From Brevibacterium renqingii (GTDB taxonomy: Bacteria; Actinomycetota; Actinomycetes; Actinomycetales; Brevibacteriaceae), in assembly GCF_017808105.1 (NCBI RefSeq), contig NZ_JADBHF010000011.1, forward strand, positions 1 to 64,000: a stretch of DNA of 64,000 nucleotides, written 5' to 3'. The position numbers were made by a program, and so were the translations under genes. Each line of letters opens with the position of its first letter. Within the stretch, counting starts at the first letter, position 1. Shown here one piece after another: positions 35,099 through 43,886 of this stretch. The notes below the pieces were generated by a model. That model made no database searches, was not told the origin of the DNA, and saw only the letters and a list, made by a program, of their open reading frames with translations.

Positions 35099-35159
35099 AA
35101 ACAGCGGTCACGTTCGGATACTTTCCAGCATAGAAAGTATCCGAACGTGACCGCTGTTT
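35099..35159. repeat. Perfect 27-bp inverted repeat (7-nt loop), bidirectional terminator candidate
   Basis: Positions 35099-35125 and 35133-35159 are exact reverse complements, starting AAACAGCGGTCACG and ending in GCTGTTT, with loop CAGCATA. It is by far the longest perfect hairpin in the window and lies between two convergent genes, 115 bases after the rhodanese stop and 98 bases from the transporter stop. It contains no start codon with a useful frame. An RNA hairpin terminator is the simplest reading; a mobile or regulatory repeat element is possible. Confidence 0.85.
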
Positions 35160-35204
35160 GAGGATGAGGCGCTTCTCTCCGCCTGCCAGCGCCTCACGCC
35201 GGTT

Positions 35205-35280
35205 CTCCTCGGCGGGACCCGTCACTGCTCCGGAACAGGCTCCTCGGCGGGACCCGTCACTGCTCCGGAACAGTCTCCTC
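35205..35280. repeat. 35-bp tandem repeat (2.2 copies) across the exporter stop codon
   Basis: Units starting CTCCTCGGCGGGACCCG occur at 35205-35238 and 35240-35273, with a partial third from 35275. The second unit contains the stop codon (35257-35259) and last codons of the minus-strand exporter gene; the first unit is a near-identical copy beyond the stop. Confidence 0.9.
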
Positions 35281-36897
35281 GGCGGGGTCCGGGATCTCGT
35301 CGGGTCGGTACTTCGGCAGTCGGGAGGCCGGCAGGGCTGCGACCAGGCTGATTCCGGCGAGGACGAGGAAGCCGAGTTTGAGCGTGCGCAGACGCTGCTC
35401 AGAATTGAGTTCGACCGCGTGCTCGATCTGCTCGGGTGTCGCCGTCGTGGTCTCGAGAGCCTCACGCAGCTCGTCGTTGCCGATGAAGTTCGCGTTGTCG
35501 AGATCGACCTGCGCCACGAGCTCCTCCGGCAGCTCCGGATGGTCCTCGACGGCGCCGAGGATCCCCGTCGACAGCACTGTGACCAGCAGCGCACCCATGA
35601 CGGCGGTGCCCACCGCCGAGGCGAGGTTCTGAGCGGTGCCGCGGATCGATCCGACATCGCCGGCCAGACGCTTCGGCGCTGCAGTGACCAGCACATTGAA
35701 CACCAAGGTCACGAGCGCGCCCTGACCGATGCCGAAGACGATGAGCCCGAGGATCGTGGGCAGCGTCTCCCAGTTGTTCGTCACCACGAGCGCCAGCCAG
35801 ACGAGTGCGAGGGTCGTCAGCCCGAACGAGAACAGCGCGATGGTGCGCGGGGCGTAGCGCTTGTAGAAACGGACGATGAGGGTGGCGGTGACGAAGACCG
35901 TGAGGTTGAACGGCAGCATCGCCAATGACGTGTCGAAGGGCGTGCGCCCCTGGACGACCTGGATGTAGGTCGGGACGGTGAAGTTGACCGCCGCCTCCAT
36001 CGCGACGATGACGAACATCGCATACACCGCGGCGCGTTCGCTCGATCGGCCGAGCACGCTGATGTCGACCAGCGGCACCTTGCCCCCGGCGATCCTGCGC
36101 TTCGTCCACATGAAGAACAGCTGGACGAACACGACCCCGACGACGATGAACACCGGTGCCGGCGAGAGCCCGGCGACGGCGAAGGGAGCCCCGTCCTCGG
36201 CGCGCACGATGCCCCAGGCGTTGAGGTTGTTGAACCCCATCGTCAGCAGCACCACGGCGAGGCCGATGAGCACCGAGGCGACCAGGTCGATCCGGATCGA
36301 CGGATTCCCCTTGTCCGATCTCAGCGTGAAGGTGAGTGCGAAGACGATGACGGCCAGGCCGAGGGTGATGATGAAGATCGGCCGCCACCCGACGAAGGTG
36401 CCCAGCGTGCCGCCGATGAGGAAGGCACTCATCCCCGAGAAGGCGCGCGCCGAACCGAGGGAACCGACCGCCGCCGCCTGCTGGGCGCCGCGGTAGTTCT
36501 CCGCGATGAGGGCCACCAGCGCCGGGACGATGATCGCGGCGGCGGCCCCGGCGAGCAGCTGACCGGCGATGACCCATGTGACGGTGCGGGAGAAGATCAT
36601 CAGCAGCGAGGAGACCGCGAAGACCACGAGCACCATCCGGAAGATGAGCACCCACCCGATCCGCTGGCCCAGCTTCGCACCGGTCATCACGAGGGCCGCC
36701 ACCGCGAGTCCGTAGACGACGATGGTCGACGAGGCGACCGTGGGCGGCACCCCGAAGTCCTCGACCATGCCGCCCAATGAGATCGGCAGAGCGGCGACGT
36801 TGAATGACATGAGGACCTGGGCGAGGAAGAGCCCGATCATCGGCGCCCAGGAACGGCGCTCCTCGATCTCGTCGTGCGGCGCGGTCTCGGTGCTCAT
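35257..36897 (-). CDS. DHA2-family (EmrB/QacA-like) MFS multidrug exporter
   Basis: A 546-residue membrane protein with about 14 hydrophobic segments, as in the 14-TM DHA2 exporters. Features: LFLAQVLMSFNVAALPISLG in TM1, AAAAIIVPALVALIAENY, GSLGSARAFSGMSAFLIGG (antiporter motif C region) and RGTAQNLASAVGTAVMGALL. A soluble insertion near residues 455-500 precedes the last span, and the C-terminal tail is acidic (EIPDPAEETVPEQ). ATG 36897 has GGAAAGGACACCG upstream. It starts 70 bases after the glutaminase gene on the same strand and may be co-transcribed. Drug specificity unknown. Confidence 0.9.
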   Translation of the reverse strand: MSTETAPHDEIEERRSWAPMIGLFLAQVLMSFNVAALPISLGGMVEDFGVPPTVASSTIVVYGLAVAALVMTGAKLGQRIGWVLIFRMVLVVFAVSSLLMIFSRTVTWVIAGQLLAGAAAAIIVPALVALIAENYRGAQQAAAVGSLGSARAFSGMSAFLIGGTLGTFVGWRPIFIITLGLAVIVFALTFTLRSDKGNPSIRIDLVASVLIGLAVVLLTMGFNNLNAWGIVRAEDGAPFAVAGLSPAPVFIVVGVVFVQLFFMWTKRRIAGGKVPLVDISVLGRSSERAAVYAMFVIVAMEAAVNFTVPTYIQVVQGRTPFDTSLAMLPFNLTVFVTATLIVRFYKRYAPRTIALFSFGLTTLALVWLALVVTNNWETLPTILGLIVFGIGQGALVTLVFNVLVTAAPKRLAGDVGSIRGTAQNLASAVGTAVMGALLVTVLSTGILGAVEDHPELPEELVAQVDLDNANFIGNDELREALETTTATPEQIEHAVELNSEQRLRTLKLGFLVLAGISLVAALPASRLPKYRPDEIPDPAEETVPEQ

Positions 36898-36967
36898 CGG
36901 TGTCCTTTCCGTGTGCGTTCGACTATTCCGTTCATCTCGCCGAGGCGGCTCGAAGTGTGCCCGTCCC

Positions 36968-37969
36968 CTATCTGTCTGCGACGGCGTTCGATGCGAAGAG
37001 GTTCATGCCCAGGACGCGGGAGATGTGGAAGCAGGCTCGCTGCCCGCGCACGCTGTTGCCGGCGGAGTCCAACCTCGGCGAGAAGGCGCCCAGCGCGCCT
37101 TTGCCCGGAGCGATGGCGACGATTCCCCCGGCGACCCCGGATTTCGCGGGCAGGCCGATCTCGAACAGCCACTCGCCGCTGTTCTCGTACATTCCGCACG
37201 AGGCGAGCAGGGCCAGGGTGTCGCGGGCGACCTCGGCCGAGACCACACGTCGACGGGTCAGCGGGTTGATTCCGCCATCGGCGAGGGTCGCTCCCATCAC
37301 TGCGAGGTCGTGCGCGGTCACCGACAGCGAGCACTGCCGGGTGTAGATGTCGACGGTGTCGAGCGGGTCGGTGATGATGCGCCCGTAGCTCTCCAACAGC
37401 CGAGCCAGCGCCTTGTTGCGCTGGTTCGTCTGCATCTCCGATTCGTAGACTCGCCCGTCGAGGCTCAGCTGCCGACCGGCGAAGAGTGACAGGCCGGATC
37501 GGATGTTCTCCCACTTCTCCGCCGGGGTCGTGCCGGGCATGAGCGCGGTCGTTGCGATGGCTCCGGCATTGACCATCGAGTTCAGCGGTTTGCCGCCGTT
37601 GAGTTCGATGGCCATCACCGAGTTGAACGGCAGTCCCGTGTTGTTCACGCCCACGCGTTCATGGACGAGTTCGGTGCTGCGGGCCTGACAGACGAGCGCG
37701 AAGACGAAGGCCTTCGAGATCGACTGGATGGAGAATCCGATGTCCGCCTCACCGATCTCATGCACGGTCCCGGCGGATTCGATGAGGCTGAGGCCGAACC
37801 AGCTCGGGTCCGCCTCGGCGAGGATGGGGATGTAGTCGGCGACCTCACCGTCGTCGAGCCCGCGGTAGCGCTGATGGATGTCAGCCAGCGTCGCGTCGAT
37901 GAAACCGTCGGAGGGAAGTTCACCGGTGAACGCTCGCTGTCTGATCGATTCCTCGTCGGCACCGACCAT
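36968..37969 (-). CDS. glsA: Glutaminase
   Basis: A 333-residue serine-dependent glutaminase that hydrolyses glutamine to glutamate and ammonia. Motifs: the SxxK nucleophile in FSIQSISKAFVFAL, GLPFNSVMAIELNGGKPLN, NSMVNAGAIATTAL, the NQRNKALA region, and the C-terminal KSGVAGGIVAIAPGKGALGA. Length is normal for single-domain bacterial glutaminases. GAGGAGCTCAGAC precedes ATG 37969. A 16-bp palindrome lies about 55 bases upstream. Confidence 0.95.
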   Translation of the reverse strand: MVGADEESIRQRAFTGELPSDGFIDATLADIHQRYRGLDDGEVADYIPILAEADPSWFGLSLIESAGTVHEIGEADIGFSIQSISKAFVFALVCQARSTELVHERVGVNNTGLPFNSVMAIELNGGKPLNSMVNAGAIATTALMPGTTPAEKWENIRSGLSLFAGRQLSLDGRVYESEMQTNQRNKALARLLESYGRIITDPLDTVDIYTRQCSLSVTAHDLAVMGATLADGGINPLTRRRVVSAEVARDTLALLASCGMYENSGEWLFEIGLPAKSGVAGGIVAIAPGKGALGAFSPRLDSAGNSVRGQRACFHISRVLGMNLFASNAVADR

Positions 37970-38023
37970 GTCTGAGCTCCTCGTCCCGTTCGAATGGGGA
38001 CAGGCCTCTCGGCGCCTGCCCGC

Positions 38024-38039
38024 AGAGTGATTTCACTCT
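38024..38039. promoter_or_regulatory. 16-bp palindrome upstream of glutaminase
   Basis: AGAGTGA (38024-38030) and TCACTCT (38033-38039) are perfect arms around TT. On the minus strand the palindrome abuts and partly overlaps TATAGA (38043-38038), a possible -10 for glsA. An operator for an unidentified repressor is plausible. No other element is clear in the 37970-38263 gap. Confidence 0.4.
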
Positions 38040-38263
38040 ATAACAGGGTTTTCCTCCTGCACAGGATTCTGACCAGGAATGATCAGAGAAATCTCCGGAC
38101 AGGGAACCGTTCCGGGATGAACCGTGCACCAGGGCCTTGATCCCGCGCCGCGATGGGTCTAGCGTCGAGACCACGGATCGCACCATCCCTTGATCACCCG
38201 ACCCCGCAGCGAACGGGGCGACGATGGTCATCTTTCGAAAACCTCCGAAAGGAGTGGCAACCC

Positions 38264-38569
38264 ATGAGCGACGAGAAGAAGCACCTGCCCGACGGTGCGA
38301 CAGGAGAGGACCACGACGACGAGAAGGAGATCGATTCCTCCTCCGTCAGCGTGGACTCCGAGACAGAAGCCGAAGGCAGTTCGCAGACTCCTGAGGAGAA
38401 GCTCGAGCGCATTGCCGCAGAGCACGATGTGCCCGTCGACCGGGACCCCAAGGAAGCCCAAGCCGCAGGCGAAGGCGCTGCCTCCTCCTCCTCCGACGAT
38501 GATGACCGCGATGTGCGCGGCGGAGACACGAAGGAGGACGAGGACACCAGTTCGGAGCCGCCGGACTGA
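38264..38569 (+). CDS. Small acidic, probably disordered protein
   Basis: A 101-residue protein, unusually rich in Asp, Glu and Ser, with poly-Ser and poly-Asp runs (SSSSDDDD). AAGGAG stands nine bases before ATG 38264; the longer open frame upstream lacks similarity. The only structured-looking part is TPEEKLERIAAEHDVPVDRD, which resembles VEERAQKTAEDEGVTLHRNP in the PNPOx-fold protein encoded at 33187-34404. No family is recognised. Its high charge and stress-type neighbours suggest a hydration or chaperone-like role, but this is speculation. Confidence 0.65.
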   Translation: MSDEKKHLPDGATGEDHDDEKEIDSSSVSVDSETEAEGSSQTPEEKLERIAAEHDVPVDRDPKEAQAAGEGAASSSSDDDDRDVRGGDTKEDEDTSSEPPD

Positions 38570-38716
38570 GCACGCGCTGCGCAGGCGGGATACCCCTCTC
38601 GGCGAGCGCGCCTCCCGAGGCGGAGGATCTCGCCCGCACGCACTCGACGCGTCCACCATGCAAGAACTACGTGGACACAACTGTGCCGGGTCGTGGGGAT
38701 TTGGCAAGGTAGGAAC

Positions 38717-40357
38717 ATGACTACTCGCGCCGGCCAGTTGGCCCAGGATCGGGATCTCGTGGACATCCCCGCGCTTCTCGACTCCTATCACGATCTCGTT
38801 CCCGACCCGTCCGTGCCCTCTCAGGCCGTGAGCTTCGGCACCTCAGGGCACCGCGGATCGAGCTTCAACCGTTCCTTCAACGAGGCGCACATCGCGGCCA
38901 TCACCGCCGCCATCGTCGACTTCCGCAGGGACAAGGGAATCCGCGGGCCGATCTTCCTCGGCCGCGACACCCACGCCCTGAGTGAGCCCGCGTTCCTCAC
39001 CGTCCTCGAGGTCCTCGCCGCCGCCGAGGTGCCCGCGCTCATCGACGATCGCGACGGCTTCACCCCGACCCCGGCCGTCTCGCATGCGATCCTCGGCTAC
39101 AACGCCGGGATGTCCCGCACGGACGCGCAGGCCGACGGCATCATCGTCACCCCCAGCCACAACCCGCCCACCGACGGCGGCATCAAATACAATCCTCCGC
39201 ACGGCGGACCGGCCGGCACCGAGACCACGACCTGGATCGCCGAACGCGCCAACGCGTACCTCGTCGACGGCTGGGAGAAGATTCCCCGCACCGCCTTCCA
39301 GCGAGCCTTCCACCTGGAGAACACCGAGAACTTCGACTACGTCTCGAATTACGTCGACGGCCTCGAATCCGTCATCGACCTCGACGTCATCCGCTCCTCC
39401 GGGCTGAAGATCGGTGCCGATCCGCTCGGCGGAGCCAGCGTCGACTATTGGGCGGCGATCGCCGAGGACTACGACCTCAACCTCACCGTCGTCCACCCGG
39501 ATGTCGATCCCACCTGGTCGTTCATGACCTTGGACTGGGACGAGAACATCCGCATGGACTGCTCCTCGCCGTACGCGATGGCAGGCCTCATCGCCTCCCG
39601 CGATGACTTCGACATCGCCACGGGCAATGACGCCGACGCGGACCGGCACGGCATCGTCACCCCGGATGCGGGGCTGATGAACCCCAACCACTACCTGGCT
39701 GCCGCCATCGACTACCTGCTCGGCTCCCGCACGGACTGGCCGAGCGATGCCGGAATCGGCAAGACTCTGGTCACCTCGTCGATCGTCGATCGCATCGTGG
39801 CCGCCCACGATCGCTCTCTGGTCGAGGTTCCCGTCGGCTTCAAATGGTTCGTCCCCGGTCTGCTCGACTCAACCTTGGCCTTCGGCGGCGAAGAGTCGGC
39901 CGGTGCCTCGTTCCTCCGCCGAGACGGCAAGGTGTGGTCGACAGACAAGGACGGCATCATCCTCGCTCTGCTCGCCGCCGAGATGACGGCGAAGACCGGG
40001 CAGACGCCCTCGCAGCGCTATGCGGGCCTGGCCGCAAACTACGGCACGAGCGTCTACGCCCGTCAGGACGCTCCGGCCACGCGGGAGCAGAAGGCGAAGC
40101 TCGCCGCCCTCGACTCCTCCCAGGTGAGCGCGAAGACCGTCGGCGGGGAACCGGTCACGGCGGTGCTCACCTCGGCGCCGGGGAACAACGCACCCATCGG
40201 CGGCCTCAAGGTCGCCACGGACAACGCCTGGTTCGCTGTGCGTCCCTCGGGCACGGAAGACGTCTACAAGATCTACGCCGAGTCCCTGCGCGACGAGGAC
40301 CACCTGCGCACCGTCCAGCACGATGCCCGGACTCTGGTCGACGGCGTGCTGGGGTAG
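38717..40357 (+). CDS. pgm: Phosphoglucomutase (alpha-D-glucose phosphate-specific)
   Basis: A 546-residue alpha-D-phosphohexomutase interconverting glucose 1- and 6-phosphate. The phosphoserine loop is VTPSHNPPTDGGIKYNPP, the metal loop is GNDADADRHGIV, the sugar-specificity loop is GGEESAGASFLRRDG, and the phosphate-binding C-terminal loop is RPSGTEDVYKIYAE. SFGTSGHRGSSFNRSFNEAH near the start is typical of the long bacterial Pgm. AAGGTAGG precedes ATG 38717. It supplies glucose 1-phosphate for nucleotide-sugar and glycogen synthesis and so could feed the glycan genes at both ends of the window. Confidence 0.96.
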   Translation: MTTRAGQLAQDRDLVDIPALLDSYHDLVPDPSVPSQAVSFGTSGHRGSSFNRSFNEAHIAAITAAIVDFRRDKGIRGPIFLGRDTHALSEPAFLTVLEVLAAAEVPALIDDRDGFTPTPAVSHAILGYNAGMSRTDAQADGIIVTPSHNPPTDGGIKYNPPHGGPAGTETTTWIAERANAYLVDGWEKIPRTAFQRAFHLENTENFDYVSNYVDGLESVIDLDVIRSSGLKIGADPLGGASVDYWAAIAEDYDLNLTVVHPDVDPTWSFMTLDWDENIRMDCSSPYAMAGLIASRDDFDIATGNDADADRHGIVTPDAGLMNPNHYLAAAIDYLLGSRTDWPSDAGIGKTLVTSSIVDRIVAAHDRSLVEVPVGFKWFVPGLLDSTLAFGGEESAGASFLRRDGKVWSTDKDGIILALLAAEMTAKTGQTPSQRYAGLAANYGTSVYARQDAPATREQKAKLAALDSSQVSAKTVGGEPVTAVLTSAPGNNAPIGGLKVATDNAWFAVRPSGTEDVYKIYAESLRDEDHLRTVQHDARTLVDGVLG

Positions 40358-40442
40358 CTGCTCCGTTCCGCTGCCGAGCCTCGACGGCGCCTGGCCGGTC
40401 GTGCGCGGTGCTGTGGTCGATCGTGCGTGCAACGCTGTGACT

Positions 40443-40775
40443 TCACCCCTGGTAGTCCTGGTTCTGCGGGGGCAGGGCGGCTACGGCAGGATGGTCCCGG
40501 CCGGTGTTGCCGAGCTTCGCAGCGCCGCCGGGTGAGCCCAGCTCGTCGAAGAACTCGACGTTGTAGCTGTAATAGGCCTCCCACTCATCCGGGACGTCGT
40601 CTTCGTAGAAGATCGCCTCGACCGGGCACACCGGTTCGCAGGCACCGCAGTCGATGCATTCGTCCGGATGGATGTAGAGGCTGCGTTCGCCCTCGTAGAT
40701 GCAGTCGACCGGGCATTCGTCGACACAGGCCTTGTCCTTGACGTCCACGCACGGCTGCGCGATCACATAGGTCAT
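40443..40775 (-). CDS. fdxA: Seven-iron ferredoxin FdxA (second copy)
   Basis: A 110-residue paralogue of the ferredoxin in the sulfur operon. The cysteine pattern is the same ([20 protein letters not shown] and [18 protein letters not shown]), with most changes after residue 70. GGAAGGCGGTAGG precedes ATG 40775. It stands alone, convergent to pgm, with no reductase next to it. It may be the general low-potential ferredoxin while the operon copy serves sulfite reduction, or the two may be interchangeable. Confidence 0.95.
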   Translation of the reverse strand: MTYVIAQPCVDVKDKACVDECPVDCIYEGERSLYIHPDECIDCGACEPVCPVEAIFYEDDVPDEWEAYYSYNVEFFDELGSPGGAAKLGNTGRDHPAVAALPPQNQDYQG

Positions 40776-40948
40776 GCGTTCCTACCGCCTTCCTTCAGGT
40801 CGTACGGGCTCTCCGGCGACCTCCGCGGTCCCGATTCCGGACTCGATTTCCAGATTCCAGGGTCAGTGCCCACCATAGGCAAGAACGGCGCGGGCGCATA
40901 TGATCCCGATCATGTTCGACACACTCGGCTGACGTCCCCCTGGTGCAG

Positions 40949-41698
40949 TCAGCTCGTGGCGATGTCGTGCAGCATCGCCGGATCCACGATCGACGTCCAC
41001 TGCCGTCCGAAATCGACTGCTCCGGCCGCGCGTAGTCGTGCCAGCGCGCGACTCGCGGACTCCGGCGTGATCCGGGCGATGGCACCGAGATCAGCGCGGC
41101 TGAGGGGAATGGACAGCTCGATCCTTCCCTGTGCCGGACGGCCCAGCTTCTCCGACAGGTTCAGCAGCACGGCGGCCACGCGCTTGTCCGCGCTGCCCAC
41201 GGAGAGCTGCTCGAGCGCTTGGTAGGACTGTTCGAGACGCTCGGCGAGTTCATCGAATGCCGCCATGGCGACTTTCGGGTGACGTTCCAGGACACTGCGG
41301 ACGACGCGGACGGGAATGCCGATGATGCACGAATCGACCATGACCGCAGCGGTCTCCCCACAGTGCTCGGTGCGGGTGAGAGTCCCGAAGCTGTCTCCCG
41401 GCCCGAGCACCGACACGACGGCCTCGTCCCCATGGGGAGACGGCCGCAGGAGCTTGACCGCGCCCGAGGCGACGATGAAGAGAGAAGCAGCGCGCTCACC
41501 CGCCCGGTAGACCCGTTCGCCTGCGACGTAGCCGGGAGCACTGACCCGTCCCTCAAGCTCGAGGAGCTCATCCACGGGCAGGGCCGCGAAGAGGGGTGCC
41601 TTGGTCAGAGCCTCGAGACGAGTCGAGTGCTGGCACGCGGACGGGGCAGCCGAACACGGTGACAGCGGCGAAAGCGGAAGCGGGAGGTGGTCGGGCAT
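40949..41698 (-). CDS. Crp/Fnr-family transcriptional regulator
   Basis: A 249-residue regulator. The cyclic-nucleotide-binding-like beta-barrel spans about residues 35-150 (FAALPVDELLELEGRVSA, YRAGERAASLFIVASGAVKL, GDSFGTLTRTEHCGET) and the winged helix-turn-helix lies near 190-235 (LSRADLGAIARITPESASR). Cysteines at about 15 and 22 plus two more near 112 and 122 could be redox- or cluster-sensing, but the spacing is not the classical Fnr C-x2-C-x5-C. Strong ribosome site AGGAAAGGATGAGG before ATG 41698. Ligand and regulon unknown; the second ferredoxin gene lies just downstream. Confidence 0.85.
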   Translation of the reverse strand: MPDHLPLPLSPLSPCSAAPSACQHSTRLEALTKAPLFAALPVDELLELEGRVSAPGYVAGERVYRAGERAASLFIVASGAVKLLRPSPHGDEAVVSVLGPGDSFGTLTRTEHCGETAAVMVDSCIIGIPVRVVRSVLERHPKVAMAAFDELAERLEQSYQALEQLSVGSADKRVAAVLLNLSEKLGRPAQGRIELSIPLSRADLGAIARITPESASRALARLRAAGAVDFGRQWTSIVDPAMLHDIATS

Positions 41699-42126
41699 GG
41701 TGTCCTCATCCTTTCCTTTCGCTGCCGCAGAGACTCTGCCTTCGGAACGCCAACATTACTCCGTCCGCCTCAGCGCGGACTCCGCCACCGCTGCAGAACG
41801 CGGATACAACGATCACATATCGCTGCGTCGTCGGAATCGTCGCATCCGCTGCCCGTCCCGAACCTCGGGCGGCATCAGCAGCGCCTCCGATGCGGCGCGG
41901 CCACCACCGGATTCGCAAGCAGGTTCTGCTGCCCTCAACTGTTCGCTCGTGCACGAGCAGCAGCCGTCGCCGCATGACTGCAACAGAATCGTCGTCGAGC
42001 TGTGACCGGCTCCGAGTCGCTATTCAGGCGGCGTTGTCATCGGCTCATACTCGGTCACGATACTGATCTGCGACAGACACCATGCCGCCTTGCGGCGGCA
42101 GCAGAAGAGCAGAAGGGGTCGACACA
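41699..42126. other. Divergent intergenic region without a supported gene
   Basis: The 428 bases between the Crp/Fnr gene and the secreted-protein gene carry no credible coding frame; open frames here have no ribosome site and look like GC shadows. The promoters of both flanking genes should lie here. TTGTCA at 42033 and GATACT near 42060 could be part of the rightward promoter, but the spacing is long. Confidence 0.4.
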
Positions 42127-42594
42127 ATGAAGTCCACCATCCGCCACCGCGCAGCAGCCCTGGGAATCGCCGGCGTCGCGGGACTCGCCGGCATCGGCCT
42201 CGCCGGCGGTCCAGCCATGGCCGACGGGGCCGCCCTCGCCGATTCGTCATCGCAGACAGCCTCCTCGGATGCCGGCACTCAGTCCGTCCACTACCCGACC
42301 GACCCCGCTGTCTATGCTGACGAACTCGTCCGGGCGTGGGGCAATGACAACACCGATCGTGTCGAGGCGTTCGCCTCGGCCGACGTCGTGGACAAGATCA
42401 ACGCACACAGCGACGACAACGTCACCCATTGGGACCGTACGCGGGTCGGAGGCGCCGCCGGCACGACCTACGTCGATTACGTGAACACAGTCACCGGCGA
42501 GCAGATGACCCTCGGTCTGCCCACCGAGGCAGTGCACAACGGCGGCGAGTGGGGCGAACCCAATGCGGTGCACAGCATCAGATTCGAAGGGTGA
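42127..42594 (+). CDS. Secreted protein of unknown function
   Basis: A 155-residue exported protein. The signal peptide (ALGIAGVAGLAGIGLAGGPA, cleavage near AMADGAALA) is clear, followed by a Ser/Thr-rich linker and a compact 95-residue domain (DPAVYADELVRAWGNDNTDR, THWDRTRVGGAAGTTYVDYV, HSIRFEG) that I do not recognise; Trp and charged residues suggest a small beta-rich or cystatin-like fold. AGAAGGGG precedes ATG 42127. Monocistronic, closed by a strong hairpin shared with the convergent LCP gene. Confidence 0.8.
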   Translation: MKSTIRHRAAALGIAGVAGLAGIGLAGGPAMADGAALADSSSQTASSDAGTQSVHYPTDPAVYADELVRAWGNDNTDRVEAFASADVVDKINAHSDDNVTHWDRTRVGGAAGTTYVDYVNTVTGEQMTLGLPTEAVHNGGEWGEPNAVHSIRFEG

Positions 42595-42610
42595 AGCCAC
42601 CTCGGCGAAC

Positions 42611-42655
42611 GACAGGAGCCCCGCACCGACGGAAGATCGGTGCGGGGCTCCTGTC
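42611..42655. terminator. Bidirectional terminator, 19-bp perfect stem
   Basis: GACAGGAGCCCCGCACCGA (42611-42629) is the exact reverse complement of 42637-42655, with loop CGGAAGA. It lies between convergent genes, 16 bases after the secreted-protein stop and 11 bases before the LCP stop. Confidence 0.85.
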
Positions 42656-42666
42656 AGCGGGAAGGC

Positions 42667-43707
42667 CTACAGATGCGCCTCCGGCGCGTTCTGCACGTAG
42701 TCGTCGACGGTGTCGTTCTTGAACGCGTCCTGGAGCTTCGTAAGCTCCTCCTCGTCAACGTTGACGATCGACTGCCCGTCCGGCGAGGTGCCGACGCCGG
42801 CGACGGGAGCCGTGAAGAACTCGATGTCCCCGGGGCGGACGTCGCGCATATCGAAGGCGGTGGCCGAGATGTACTTCGCATCCAGCCCCGAGTCGACGTA
42901 CATGTACGGCGCGAAGTTCTTCACCATGTCCTGGATCTTGCCCGGGTTCGACAGGGTGTCGGCGGAGATGATCTCGTTCGTCAGGCCGCGGATGAAGGCC
43001 TGCTGATTGCGCGCGCGCTGGAAGTCGCCGTCCTTGAACTGTTTGCGCTCACGCACGAAGGTCAGGGCCTCATCGCCGCCCAGGACGTTCTCGCCCTTGG
43101 TGAAGGTGTAGCCGTTCTTCTCGAACGACTGCTCGGAGTTCACGGTCACCCCGCCGAGGCTGTCGGTGAGAGCCTTGAAACCTTCGAAGTCGATGATCGC
43201 CACGTGGTCGAGGTCGGTGCCGATGAAGTCCGAGATCGTCGACACGGCCAGCGGCAGACCGCCGTAGGACAGGGCCGAGTTGATCTTCGACTTGCCGTGG
43301 CCTTCGACGTCGACCCAGGTGTCGCGCGGGATCGACATGATCTGGACGTTGCCGCCGTCCTCGGGCAGGTGCATGACCATGATCGTGTCCGACCGCAGGC
43401 CGCGGGAGTCGTTGACGTCGACCTCGTCCATCGGCTCGTCGGAGCCCAGCAGCAGGATGTTCGTTCCGCCGTCGCCCTTGTCCCCGGACTTCTGCTTGCC
43501 GAACACCTGTTCGTCGGACAGCTGGTTCGCGTTCTTGTCGAAGGAGCGTCCCACGCTCCAGACGTAGAGTCCGATGCCGAGCACGCCGAGGATGACGATG
43601 ATGAGCAGGATGACGAGGACTTTGCGCCAGACGCGCTTCTTCTTCCGCGGTCGCTGCTCCTCGGGCTGGTGGTCGAAGAGATCGTCGAAAGTGGTGTTGT
43701 CCGTCAT
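42667..43707 (-). CDS. LytR-CpsA-Psr (LCP) family glycopolymer ligase
   Basis: A 346-residue membrane-anchored phosphotransferase that attaches wall teichoic acid, capsule or arabinogalactan to peptidoglycan. A basic cytosolic stretch (RPRKKKRVWRK) precedes a single membrane span (about residues 30-50). LCP signatures: NILLLGSDEP, RSDTIMVMHLP with the metal-binding Asp, MSIPRDTWVDV, KINSALSYGG and the RERKQFKDGDFQRARNQQAF region with substrate-binding arginines. GGAG five bases before ATG 43707. It fits the TagGH exporter in the same window. Confidence 0.94.
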   Translation of the reverse strand: MTDNTTFDDLFDHQPEEQRPRKKKRVWRKVLVILLIIVILGVLGIGLYVWSVGRSFDKNANQLSDEQVFGKQKSGDKGDGGTNILLLGSDEPMDEVDVNDSRGLRSDTIMVMHLPEDGGNVQIMSIPRDTWVDVEGHGKSKINSALSYGGLPLAVSTISDFIGTDLDHVAIIDFEGFKALTDSLGGVTVNSEQSFEKNGYTFTKGENVLGGDEALTFVRERKQFKDGDFQRARNQQAFIRGLTNEIISADTLSNPGKIQDMVKNFAPYMYVDSGLDAKYISATAFDMRDVRPGDIEFFTAPVAGVGTSPDGQSIVNVDEEELTKLQDAFKNDTVDDYVQNAPEAHL

Positions 43708-43886
43708 CGGCACTCCGGGGTCATGTCGGTGCGGCACTCACGCCGACGGGGGAGAAAATTGCAATCTCGGCAATTATATAGCTTTTGTTACAAACCCCAG
43801 GACACCTCGGTCTCGCTCCCCGCCGAGGTGAGGCGACTCACCGGCACCAGGACCCGTTCCGGATGGTGGCGCCGCTGCGGGCTGGG

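Noticed and set aside
42127..42594. Assigning the secreted protein to a named family
   Set aside because: Only the signal peptide is certain; no catalytic or binding motif could be recognised.
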